In this document: positions 6,725-12,198 of the stretch, piece by piece
Layout: each line of letters starts with the position of its first letter
Position numbering within the stretch: the first letter of the stretch is position 1
DNA from: an uncultured Arcobacter sp.
Lineage (GTDB): Bacteria; Campylobacterota; Campylobacteria; Campylobacterales; Arcobacteraceae
Direction of reading: 5' to 3'
Assembly (NCBI GenBank): GCA_937860115.1
Contig: CALMBI010000156.1
Location: forward strand, 1-12,198
Length of the DNA stretch: 12,198 nt
Position numbers and translations under genes: made by a program
The notes under the pieces: model-generated
The model's database searches: none
What the model was told of the DNA's origin: nothing
The model's input: only the letters and a program-made list of their open reading frames with translations

Positions 6725-6975
6725 GTTTAAGTTTATAGAAAAAGAGGTTAGGTGGTTTATAGAAGATTTGTCTAACTAAAAAGTGTATTAATTTCTGGTT
6801 TGATTGGTTCTTTTGTATTGGTTCCAACTTAGAATAAAAAATATTTGAAGTAAAGAAATATTGATAAAAGGATATTTTTACTGCAGTATACATTCCCAAG
6901 TATGACTTGGAGATGAGTGGAAACTTAGTTAATTTTATTCATAATGAGAAATATTAAAAATGGATTAGATTGAGT

Positions 6976-7536
6976 TTAAAACTGATAATCTATACCATAT
7001 TGGTATCTTGTATATGTAGCACCATCATTATTTGCTGTTTGTAGATTTATATTAAAAGCAATTTTTTCTGTTAGTTTGATTTTTGCCCCACCAACTAAAC
7101 CATAAAACCAAAAATCATAATTCAAGCCATACAAAGTAGGCACATCTGCATTTCCTGAACCAGCATCAAATCCAATATAAGGGCTAACTTTTTCATCTTG
7201 AAGGAAATGAATTCTTGGACCTACTAACAAAACTGTAATATCTGCACTATGATTTTTTCCTTGATAGGGATAAGTTCCAGATAATTTACCTATTTCACCA
7301 ACGATACTAATTGGATATTCACTTTCAATATCTTTTTTAATTGATAATGAATACCCTATAAATGTTGTGTCTTGTTTTGGATACCTAATTGTTCCATCAT
7401 AATATTTAATAGGACCCATCGCCCCTTTAAAGTTATTATATGCTACATTCATAGACCAATCATGATTGTTTGATTCATTTGCAAAGGCTCCAATATTAAT
7501 TAAGATAAGTAATAAACTTACAGTCAATTTTTTCAT
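6976..7536 (-). CDS. small outer-membrane beta-barrel-like protein, unnamed
   Basis: The 186-residue protein has a clear signal peptide (MKKLTVSLLLILINIGAFA, cut about residue 19). The mature part has alternating polar/aromatic stretches (GYSLSIKKDI, ISIVGEIGKLSG, ADITVLLVGPRIHF, VSPYIGFDAGSG, WFYGLVGGAKIKL, IAFNINLQTA, YTRYQYGIDYQF) that look like eight antiparallel strands. The last residue is Phe, the usual signal for beta-barrel insertion by BAM. The size fits OmpA/OmpW-type or lipid A-modifying barrels, but I see no catalytic motif and do not assign a family. The ATG has AAAGGAG at a six-base spacing, a strong site. It is divergent from an XRE-type regulator, with TTGACYAAA repeats between them, so that regulator may control it. 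The 260 bases downstream contain no recognisable terminator. Confidence 0.7.
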   Translation of the reverse strand: MKKLTVSLLLILINIGAFANESNNHDWSMNVAYNNFKGAMGPIKYYDGTIRYPKQDTTFIGYSLSIKKDIESEYPISIVGEIGKLSGTYPYQGKNHSADITVLLVGPRIHFLQDEKVSPYIGFDAGSGNADVPTLYGLNYDFWFYGLVGGAKIKLTEKIAFNINLQTANNDGATYTRYQYGIDYQF

Positions 7537-7555
7537 CTTTTACTCCTTTTTCATT

Positions 7556-7627
7556 TTGACCAAAATATATCATCTATGACCTTTATTAATACTTACAATT
7601 TGACTAAATATATTCAAATTGACTAAA
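7556..7627 (+). promoter_or_regulatory. divergent promoter/operator region with three TTGACYAAA repeats
   Basis: TTGACCAAA (7556-7564), TTGACTAAA (7600-7608) and TTGACTAAA (7619-7627) are direct repeats between the outer-membrane gene and the XRE regulator. The middle copy is part of a longer imperfect inverted repeat, ATTTGA ... TCAAAT (7598-7619). TACAAT (7594-7599) is a plausible -10 for the regulator, which would put the second and third repeats around its transcription start. Operator function is inferred. Confidence 0.4.
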
Positions 7628-7636
7628 GGATTTTTA

Positions 7637-8023
7637 TTGGAAGTGTATGAAAAAATCAATTATCTTTTAACTGAACAAAAGATGTCAAAAAAAGAATTTG
7701 CAGATAAATTGATTGAATTGTCTCCAAAATTAAAATCAACTGGTGAAACACCATCGAACCAAACTATTTTGGGTTATTTATACGGAAAACGAGAAATCAA
7801 AATTGAACTTATCCCCTATATAGCAGAAGTTTTAGGGGTAAGTGAACAAGAGCTTTTTAGTTTTGATTTGGAGTATTCGTGCAACAATAACTACAGACAA
7901 TCAAAAGAGGTGCGAGAGATTCTCCACAATCTTCAATATGCTCCAAATACAGTTATCCAAAACTTCAAAGAACAACTTGCAAAATACAAAGCCCTACACG
8001 ATGAGAGTTTGAGGAAGTTCTGA
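7637..8023 (+). CDS. XRE-type helix-turn-helix transcriptional regulator
   Basis: The protein is about 128 residues. The N-terminal part (MEVYEKINYLLTEQKMSKKE, then FADKL ... QTILGYLYGKREIKIELIPY, IAEVLGVSEQELF) is a five-helix XRE/lambda-repressor-like DNA-binding domain spanning roughly residues 2-70. The C-terminal third is charged and helical with no recognised ligand domain. I chose TTG 7637 as start because AAAGGA (7625-7630) lies six bases ahead. The in-frame TTG at 7619 has no ribosome site and lies in the third TTGACTAAA repeat. It is transcribed divergently from the outer-membrane gene, a common arrangement for autoregulation and control of the neighbour; the target is inferred. A possible link to the toxin-antitoxin genes 63 bases downstream is open. 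Confidence 0.8.
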   Translation: MEVYEKINYLLTEQKMSKKEFADKLIELSPKLKSTGETPSNQTILGYLYGKREIKIELIPYIAEVLGVSEQELFSFDLEYSCNNNYRQSKEVREILHNLQYAPNTVIQNFKEQLAKYKALHDESLRKF

Positions 8024-8086
8024 GATAAATCAATCTCTAATAACCATTTAGTTACAATTTTTAAAATATATCATAGAGGAGTTTAC

Positions 8087-8308
8087 ATGACAATGCTTAT
8101 GAACAGAGTTATCGATGATATTGGTGTATTATCTCAAAATGAAAAAAATGATATTCTTAAAGTTTTGATAGCTTCTATGGATGAAACAAATGATGAAAAT
8201 TCTGATACATTATGGGCAGAATTAGCAAAAAAAAGATATGAAGATATAGAATCTAGAAAAGTTCAAACAGTCAGTTGGGATGCCATTAAAAAACAAGTTT
8301 TAGCTTAA
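8087..8308 (+). CDS. type II antitoxin (addiction-module component family, PF09720-like)
   Basis: The 73-residue acidic protein resembles the short addiction-module component family found beside ParE/RelE toxins. It has an N-terminal helix (VIDDIGVLSQNEKNDILKVL), then LIASMDE, a central W (TLWAELAKKRYEDIESRKVQ) and the C-terminal VSWDAIKKQVL. The family pattern of a helix, ASLD-like turn, W..E...R..EIESG and V.WDEV is visible. The antitoxin would bind the downstream toxin and repress its own promoter. The ATG has AGAGGAG with a five-base spacer. A second in-frame ATG at codon 3 is less well placed. The toxin begins one base after the stop. Assignment rests on pattern and context. Confidence 0.78.
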   Translation: MTMLMNRVIDDIGVLSQNEKNDILKVLIASMDETNDENSDTLWAELAKKRYEDIESRKVQTVSWDAIKKQVLA

Positions 8309-8309
8309 A

Positions 8310-8609
8310 ATGAAAAAAGAGATACAATTTCATCCTGAGGTTCTCGAAGAGATCAAAGGTGCATACGATTGGTATGAAAGTAAAGTGCTAGGTTTAGGAA
8401 ATAAGTTTTTAATGGAACTTGAGAATAGCTATCTCTCTATCCAAACTTTTCCAAATATGTGGGCAAATTTTCAATATGGTTTTAAAAGATATTTATTAAA
8501 TAGATTTCCATTTTCAATACTTTATAAAGTTACAGACAAAACAATAATTATCGTTGCTATCATGCATAATAGTAGAAAACCAAATTATTGGCTAAATAGA
8601 ATTCTTTAG
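8310..8609 (+). CDS. ParE/RelE-superfamily toxin
   Basis: The 99-residue protein begins IQFHPEVLEEIKGAYDWYES, with FHPEV.EE...A..WYE typical of ParE/plasmid-stabilisation toxins. It continues with KFLMELENSYLSIQTFP, FKRYLLNRFPFSILYKV and IIIVAIMHNSRKPNYW. The last two segments form the conserved core strands and the basic C-terminal patch. ParE members poison DNA gyrase and RelE members cleave mRNA on ribosomes; the sequence alone does not decide, although the family paired with this antitoxin type is usually called ParE-like. The gene has no ribosome site of its own and starts one base after the antitoxin stop, so its translation is probably coupled to that of the antitoxin. It looks intact. 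Confidence 0.83.
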   Translation: MKKEIQFHPEVLEEIKGAYDWYESKVLGLGNKFLMELENSYLSIQTFPNMWANFQYGFKRYLLNRFPFSILYKVTDKTIIIVAIMHNSRKPNYWLNRIL

Positions 8610-8636
8610 CCAAATTGTATTCAAATAGGTACAAAA

Positions 8637-9182
8637 TTGAAATTTATAGAAAAAGAATTTAGCTCAACTATTGAAGTAAAAAAATCAAAATTTATTGCCC
8701 ACCTTTGTCCTTATGATGAGTTTGAGTCGATGATGGAGAGACTTAAAAATGAGCATCCAAAAGCAAGACACCATGTCTACGCGTATAGATACCTCAATGA
8801 ATTTGACCAAATTGTAGAAAATTCAAGTGATGATGGGGAGCCAAAAGGGACAAGTGGAAGACCAAGTCTTAAAGTGCTTAGTGGAGCTGACATCATCAAT
8901 AGTGCTGTGATTATTGTTAGGTATTTTGGTGGAACGATGCTTGGAACTGGTGGACTTGTCAAAGCTTATAGTGATGCTGTTAATGCTGTGATTGAGGTGA
9001 GTGACTTTATCAACTATGAAAAGCTTGAAGAGAAAATAATCACAGTTTCCTATACTGAGCTAGCAAAAGTAGAGCATACTTTAAAAACTCTTGATATTAC
9101 TATCAAAACAAAAGAGTTTGGTAATGATGTAACACTGACGCTTCAAGCAACAAAAGAAAAATTAGATCAATTTCAATATTAA
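8637..9182 (+). CDS. YigZ/IMPACT family protein (UPF0029)
   Basis: The 181-residue protein has the IMPACT/UPF0029 signature. KKSKFIAHL (15-23) is followed by ARHHVYAYRY (43-52), SDDGEPKGTSGRPSL (64-78) and the diagnostic INSAVIIVRYFGGTMLGTGG (87-106), then LVKAYSDAV. The second domain (about 131-181, DUF1949-like) is somewhat short against the roughly 205 residues of E. coli YigZ. In eukaryotes IMPACT modulates GCN2; the bacterial role is not established. The start is TTG (8637-8639) with only a weak AGG upstream, chosen because KFIEKEFS and the following Lys-rich block fit the expected beginning and no ATG is near. It lies 27 bases after the toxin gene and 12 bases before the DUF423 gene, so it may share their transcript. 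Confidence 0.87.
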   Translation: MKFIEKEFSSTIEVKKSKFIAHLCPYDEFESMMERLKNEHPKARHHVYAYRYLNEFDQIVENSSDDGEPKGTSGRPSLKVLSGADIINSAVIIVRYFGGTMLGTGGLVKAYSDAVNAVIEVSDFINYEKLEEKIITVSYTELAKVEHTLKTLDITIKTKEFGNDVTLTLQATKEKLDQFQY

Positions 9183-9194
9183 AAGGATTATGTA

Positions 9195-9578
9195 ATGACA
9201 CAAAACACAAGAACACTTCTTATAATAGCCTCTTTGATGATGGCACTAAACATAGCTATAGGAGCATTTGGTGCTCATGGTCTTAGACCATATCTTGATG
9301 AATATGGAACGATTATTTACAACAAAGGGGTTGCATACTCTTTTTACAACACACTTGGACTTTTTGCAATTGCATTTATGAGTTATCTCCTTCCAAATTC
9401 TACAAAATTAGTCAAAGGATACTATTTTATTTTGGCTGGTACATTGATTTTTTCTTTTTCACTTTACATTTTATCACTGACTCTGATCCTTTGGTTAGGT
9501 GCTATTACCCCTATTGGTGGAACAGCTATGATTATAGGATGGATACTTGTGATACTTGGATTAAAAGAAGAAAAATAA
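9195..9578 (+). CDS. DUF423 family inner-membrane protein
   Basis: The 127-residue protein has four hydrophobic segments (about 7-26, 46-65, 73-94, 97-122) and the DUF423 landmarks GAFGAHGL (23-30), a short T/Y-rich stretch with YNTLGLFAIA, FSFSLYILS (86-94) and TPIGGTAMIIGW (105-116). It is similar to E. coli YgdD in size and layout. Function is unknown for the family. The ATG has AAGGA seven bases ahead, and an upstream ATG five bases earlier is immediately followed by a stop. It is closely spaced with the YigZ-like gene and with the small membrane gene that follows three bases later. Confidence 0.85.
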   Translation: MTQNTRTLLIIASLMMALNIAIGAFGAHGLRPYLDEYGTIIYNKGVAYSFYNTLGLFAIAFMSYLLPNSTKLVKGYYFILAGTLIFSFSLYILSLTLILWLGAITPIGGTAMIIGWILVILGLKEEK

Positions 9579-9581
9579 AAT

Positions 9582-9845
9582 ATGGAACTATTTGTTTTAG
9601 CTCTTCTTATAGGAATTGGATTTGTAGCATATCAATATTTTAATCCACAAACTCAAAAAAAATCATCAACAATAAAAAAATCTGAGATTTTAGAAGAATA
9701 TGAAAATCAACTCTCCAAATTAGATACTAAAGAGGAAAAAATAGCTTATATAAAAACAATCAATGATGAACTCTCAAGAAATATATTTTTTGACAAAAAT
9801 GAGATAAAAGAGATTATGCAAACTTTTATCGCAAAATCTATTTGA
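9582..9845 (+). CDS. small single-pass membrane protein, hypothetical
   Basis: The 87-residue protein has one N-terminal membrane helix (about 3-20, LFVLALLIGIGFVAYQYF). A basic linker (TQKKSSTIKKSE) follows, then a charged, helical C-terminal part rich in E and K (35-75, EILEEYENQLSKLDTKEEK) that could form a coiled coil. I do not recognise a family. The start is ATG three bases after the DUF423 stop, with a weak GA-rich ribosome site inside the preceding gene, so coupling is likely. It is the last gene of the plus-strand group, closed by the hairpin at 9856-9881. It is predicted to face the cytoplasm as a membrane-tethered helix. Confidence 0.65.
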   Translation: MELFVLALLIGIGFVAYQYFNPQTQKKSSTIKKSEILEEYENQLSKLDTKEEKIAYIKTINDELSRNIFFDKNEIKEIMQTFIAKSI

Positions 9846-9855
9846 TTTTAATAAA

Positions 9856-9881
9856 AAAGATTGATGAGAAAATCAATCTTT
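9856..9881. terminator. bidirectional hairpin between the plus-strand genes and purH
   Basis: AAAGATTGAT (9856-9865) and ATCAATCTTT (9872-9881) form a perfect 10-bp stem with a six-base loop. On the minus strand the hairpin begins just after the purH stop codon and is followed by a run of T residues ending in TTTATT, so it is a good terminator for purH. On the plus strand it is followed by TTTG only, giving weaker termination for the upstream plus-strand genes. Confidence 0.8.
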
Positions 9882-9882
9882 G

Positions 9883-11415
9883 TTAGTGTAAGAAGTGTCT
9901 TACCCCTGTAAAATAAAGTGCCATCCCATATTCATTTGCAGCTGCAATTACTTCATCATCTCTTACACTTCCACCTGGTTCGATCACACATTTTACACCA
10001 GCCTCAGCTGCAGCATCTATACTATCTCTAAACGGAAAAAATGCTTCAGAAGCTAAAACTGAACCAGTTGTATCAAGTCCCATATCTGAAGCTTTTCTAA
10101 GTGCCGCTTTTGCTGCATCAACTCTACTTGTCATACCCATACCAACAGCTACCATTGCAGAATCTTTTACATAAACTACACAGTTAGATTTTGTCAAACT
10201 TGCAACTTTATAAGCTATCTCCATATCTTTTAGCTCTTGAGGAGTTGCACTTCTAGTTGTTTTAAGTTCTGCATTTTTTACTTCATTCTCTCCAACTACA
10301 TCGCTATCTTGGAACACAAATCCACCATCTACGATTTTAAAATTAATATCATCATTTGCAAGTTCTAGTTTTGTTGTCCCTTGAGAGAAAAGTTTGATTC
10401 TTTGTTTTCTACTAAGCTCTTCAATAGCCTCAGCTGTGAAATCAGCTGCAAAAACTACTTCCAAAAATATCTCATTCATTTTTTTAGCTAAGTCAAGTTC
10501 GACAATACCATTCACTGCAACAACTCCACCAAATGCACTTACAGGATCACATTTTAAAGCTTCTGTGTAAGATTCTAAAAGCGTATCTTTGATAGCAAAA
10601 CCACAAGGATTTCCATGTTTTACAATACATACTGCATTATCATCACCAAAAGCAGATGCTATTTTAGCAGCTCCACTGATATCTCCCATATTGTTAAAAC
10701 TTGCTTCACCTTTTAAAGTTTTAAATTTTGTTGAAAGGTGTTTATCAAACTCGTACAATGCACCTTTTTGGTGTGGATTTTCACCATATCTTGTATCAAA
10801 TACTTTAGTTCCTACAATAAATTGTTTAGCTCCAAAACCATTATTGAATCGTCTATTCATATAGTTTGCTATCATTGAATCATATGAAGCTGTATGTTCA
10901 TAAGCTTTTATCATCATATCTCTTCTAAACTCTACTGTGTTTGTATTATTTTTAAGGTTGTTTAAAACTAAATCATAATCAGCAACATCAGTTACAATGA
11001 TAACACTATCAAAGTTTTTAGCAGCCGACCTAACCATCGCTGGTCCACCGATATCGATATTTTCAATAATCTCTTCAAAATCATCTGTTTTTTCAATAGT
11101 CGCTTTAAATGGATACAGATTAACACATACCAAATCTATCCCTTCAACACCTAACTCTTTCGCTTGATCTAAATGTGATTGTTTATCTCTTCTATGAAGG
11201 ATTCCACCGTGAATGTAAGGATTGAGAGTTTTTACTCTTCCTTCAAAACACTCTGGAAATTTTGTTACTTCATTTGCTTCTATCACTTTAATACCAGCTT
11301 CTTGTAAAGCTTTATATGTTCCACCTGTAGAGATGATCTCATATCCTAAGCTTACTAATTCTTTTGAAAAATTTACAACACCACTTTTGTCACTTACACT
11401 GATTAATGCTCTCAA
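9883..11415 (-). CDS. purH: bifunctional AICAR transformylase / IMP cyclohydrolase
   Basis: PurH performs the last two steps of purine synthesis, formylation of AICAR and ring closure to IMP. The 510-residue protein has both domains in the usual order. The IMP cyclohydrolase part (1 to about 190) shows ISTGGT (28-33), FEGRVKTLNPYIHGGIL (57-73) and DIGGPAMVRSAAKN (121-134). The transformylase part shows RYGENPHQ (209-216), IVKHGNPCG (264-272), SAFGGVVA (293-300), SEAFFPFRD (456-464) and PGGSVRDDEVI (480-490), with the catalytic Lys-His of KHGNPCG intact. The start is TTG (11415-11413) with AAGGGAT five bases ahead; MRALISVSDKSG fits the family N-terminus. It is a single-gene unit, bounded by a promoter and palindrome upstream and a hairpin downstream. 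Confidence 0.97.
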   Translation of the reverse strand: MRALISVSDKSGVVNFSKELVSLGYEIISTGGTYKALQEAGIKVIEANEVTKFPECFEGRVKTLNPYIHGGILHRRDKQSHLDQAKELGVEGIDLVCVNLYPFKATIEKTDDFEEIIENIDIGGPAMVRSAAKNFDSVIIVTDVADYDLVLNNLKNNTNTVEFRRDMMIKAYEHTASYDSMIANYMNRRFNNGFGAKQFIVGTKVFDTRYGENPHQKGALYEFDKHLSTKFKTLKGEASFNNMGDISGAAKIASAFGDDNAVCIVKHGNPCGFAIKDTLLESYTEALKCDPVSAFGGVVAVNGIVELDLAKKMNEIFLEVVFAADFTAEAIEELSRKQRIKLFSQGTTKLELANDDINFKIVDGGFVFQDSDVVGENEVKNAELKTTRSATPQELKDMEIAYKVASLTKSNCVVYVKDSAMVAVGMGMTSRVDAAKAALRKASDMGLDTTGSVLASEAFFPFRDSIDAAAEAGVKCVIEPGGSVRDDEVIAAANEYGMALYFTGVRHFLH

Positions 11416-11459
11416 TTTGTATCCCTTATGTTAAGTTTTTGATTATTTTGAATTCGCAG

Positions 11460-11465
11460 ATTATA
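11460..11465 (-). promoter_or_regulatory. purH -10 box
   Basis: TATAAT (11465-11460) follows CTCTTTTAG on the minus strand, the T-run/G pattern expected in this group. The transcription start would fall near 11453, about 38 bases before the TTG. The box lies in the 3' arm of the palindrome 11461-11501. Confidence 0.55.
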
Positions 11466-11501
11466 CTAAAAGAGTGGTTATAAGCCACTAAATTAGTATA
11501 A
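11461..11501 (-). terminator. 41-base symmetric palindrome: terminator of the upstream gene and/or purH operator
   Basis: Nine-base arms TTATACTAA (11461-11469) and TTAGTATAA (11493-11501) enclose three-base spacers and an inner stem AGTGGTT/AGCCACT (11473-11479 with 11483-11489, one G-U pair on the plus strand) around a three-base loop. On the minus strand the structure begins two bases after the stop codon of the upstream gene. The inner stem is followed by CTTTTAG, so a terminator is likely, but the outer arm also carries most of the purH -10. The symmetry is seen directly; function is inferred. Confidence 0.55.
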
Positions 11502-11503
11502 AT

Positions 11504-12198
11504 TTATTTTATAAGTTTTTTTTGATTTACTAAAATTTGATCATTTTTAAGATTGAAATCTATATCAAGCAAAACATAATCCCCGTCATATTTAGCAATT
11601 TTATCAAGATTCTTATAGTCATTTTGTGAACTTTTTAGATAACTATTAAATGAATCTTTATCGATTCGTACCATTAAATTAAATGTTACATATTTTAGTA
11701 ATTCATTTGAATTATGAAGTATGTTATGTTTATTTTTTTTGAGAACAAAATTTGCATCAAGCTTCAATGATTTGATCAAAAAATCAAATGATCCATATTG
11801 AAGCTCACTAAACTCCATTCCATACTTTATCTCTCCGCCATGGTTTGCTATATCAATTACATATTTTAAAAGTGGAGAGTATCCCTCCTCTTCCCAAAGT
11901 GCTAATTGATCAGTATTATCCATTATAAATTTGATAGGTTCAAGTAATATTTTTTCTAATCCACCATTAATTTGAACTGTTTTAGCTTCTATTTTTGAAT
12001 CGTGTGTTTTAAGTGAAAATTGATCAACTTTAGTATTTGTAATAAATGAAAGTTCGTTATCTTGTGAAATTGCTTCTATATTTGTACTATTTTTTGCTGA
12101 TTTTAGTTCTACATTAGGAACAATAAAATTATTTTTTTCGTATGTTATTTTATATTCCAAATTATTTAATTTACAATATTCTTTTCCAGCAATAAATT
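11504..12198 (-). CDS. unrecognised protein, C-terminal part, open at right window edge
   Basis: The reading frame runs from a stop at 11504-11506 to the window edge without another stop. TTG at 12160-12158 is a possible start but has no ribosome site, and the frame continues upstream as FIAGKEYCKLNN, so the true start is probably outside. The visible 230 or so residues are hydrophilic and strand-rich, with many Asn, Lys and Ile. There is no hydrophobic segment and no catalytic motif I recognise. The repetitive beta character (NNFIVPNVELKSAKN, GGEIKYGMEF, YVLLDIDFNLKNDQILVNQ) recalls periplasmic DUF945-type (YdgA-like) proteins, but this is only a weak resemblance. The gene ends in the palindrome at 11461-11501, upstream of purH. 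Confidence 0.6.
   Translation of the reverse strand, partial: FIAGKEYCKLNNLEYKITYEKNNFIVPNVELKSAKNSTNIEAISQDNELSFITNTKVDQFSLKTHDSKIEAKTVQINGGLEKILLEPIKFIMDNTDQLALWEEEGYSPLLKYVIDIANHGGEIKYGMEFSELQYGSFDFLIKSLKLDANFVLKKNKHNILHNSNELLKYVTFNLMVRIDKDSFNSYLKSSQNDYKNLDKIAKYDGDYVLLDIDFNLKNDQILVNQKKLIK

Noticed and set aside
6720..6893. Minus-strand open frame of 57 codons between the outer-membrane gene and tlyA
   Set aside because: It starts at an ATG without a properly spaced ribosome site, is rich in F, Y, K, N and Q as expected of AT-rich noncoding DNA, and its end overlaps the tlyA -10. No motif is visible.
6896..6910. Perfect inverted repeat CCAAGT-ATG-ACTTGG
   Set aside because: No T-run follows on either strand, so it is not a convincing terminator for the outer-membrane gene. 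Nothing links it to a site; the surrounding 6725-6975 holds no other recognisable element.
7540..7554. Four-codon frame (ATG to TAA, minus) overlapping the ribosome site of the outer-membrane gene
   Set aside because: Such tiny frames arise by chance in an A/G-rich ribosome site. The frame lacks its own ribosome site and has no informative codons.
1..12198. CRISPR arrays, tRNA/rRNA genes, insertion sequences
   Set aside because: No regularly spaced repeats, no cloverleaf-like sequence with conserved tRNA bases, and no transposase fragments or terminal repeats were seen.

Overview
The window is AT-rich chromosomal DNA of a Campylobacterota (epsilonproteobacterial) member. The basis is the gene neighbourhood prmA-ftsH-(Psd-like), which matches the arrangement I know from Helicobacter and Campylobacter, together with the protein sequences and promoters made of a T-run, G and TATAAT with little -35 signal. 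Genus cannot be fixed; a Sulfurimonas-, Sulfurospirillum- or Arcobacter-like organism would fit. Many genes begin with TTG (prmA, purH, dbpA, yigZ-like, the XRE regulator and probably ribF).

Layout. Positions 1-97 (minus) hold the 5' end of leuA. Between leuA and dbpA lies a previously unlisted short gene, positions 197-286 (minus): a 29-codon leader peptide with a strong Shine-Dalgarno and six consecutive leucine codons just before its stop. It looks like a leucine attenuation leader (leuL) for leuA. Positions 359-5120 (minus) hold prmA, ftsH, a phosphatidylserine-decarboxylase-like membrane protein and dbpA, with overlapping reading frames and therefore one operon, driven from a clear promoter at about 5163-5180. 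Positions 5199-6711 (minus) hold tlyA and ribF, overlapping, with a TATAAT so close to the tlyA ATG that the mRNA may be leaderless.

Positions 6976-9845 are the accessory part. A small outer-membrane beta-barrel gene (minus) faces an XRE-type regulator (plus) across a short region with three TTGACYAAA repeats. A ParE/RelE-type toxin-antitoxin pair follows, then a YigZ/IMPACT-family gene, a DUF423 membrane protein and a small one-TM protein, all on the plus strand. A hairpin at 9856-9881 separates these from purH (minus, 9883-11415). The purH promoter is embedded in one arm of a long symmetric palindrome (11461-11501). The window ends inside an unrecognised minus-strand gene, whose frame is still open at the edge.

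Functionally, the window combines translation and rRNA maintenance (DbpA, TlyA, PrmA), membrane proteolysis (FtsH), cofactor synthesis (RibF), purine synthesis (PurH) and leucine synthesis (LeuA, apparently under leader-peptide control), plus a small mobile-type toxin-antitoxin module. The most interesting element is the leucine leader upstream of leuA. Next are the Psd-like protein with a degenerate active site and the palindrome overlapping the purH promoter.
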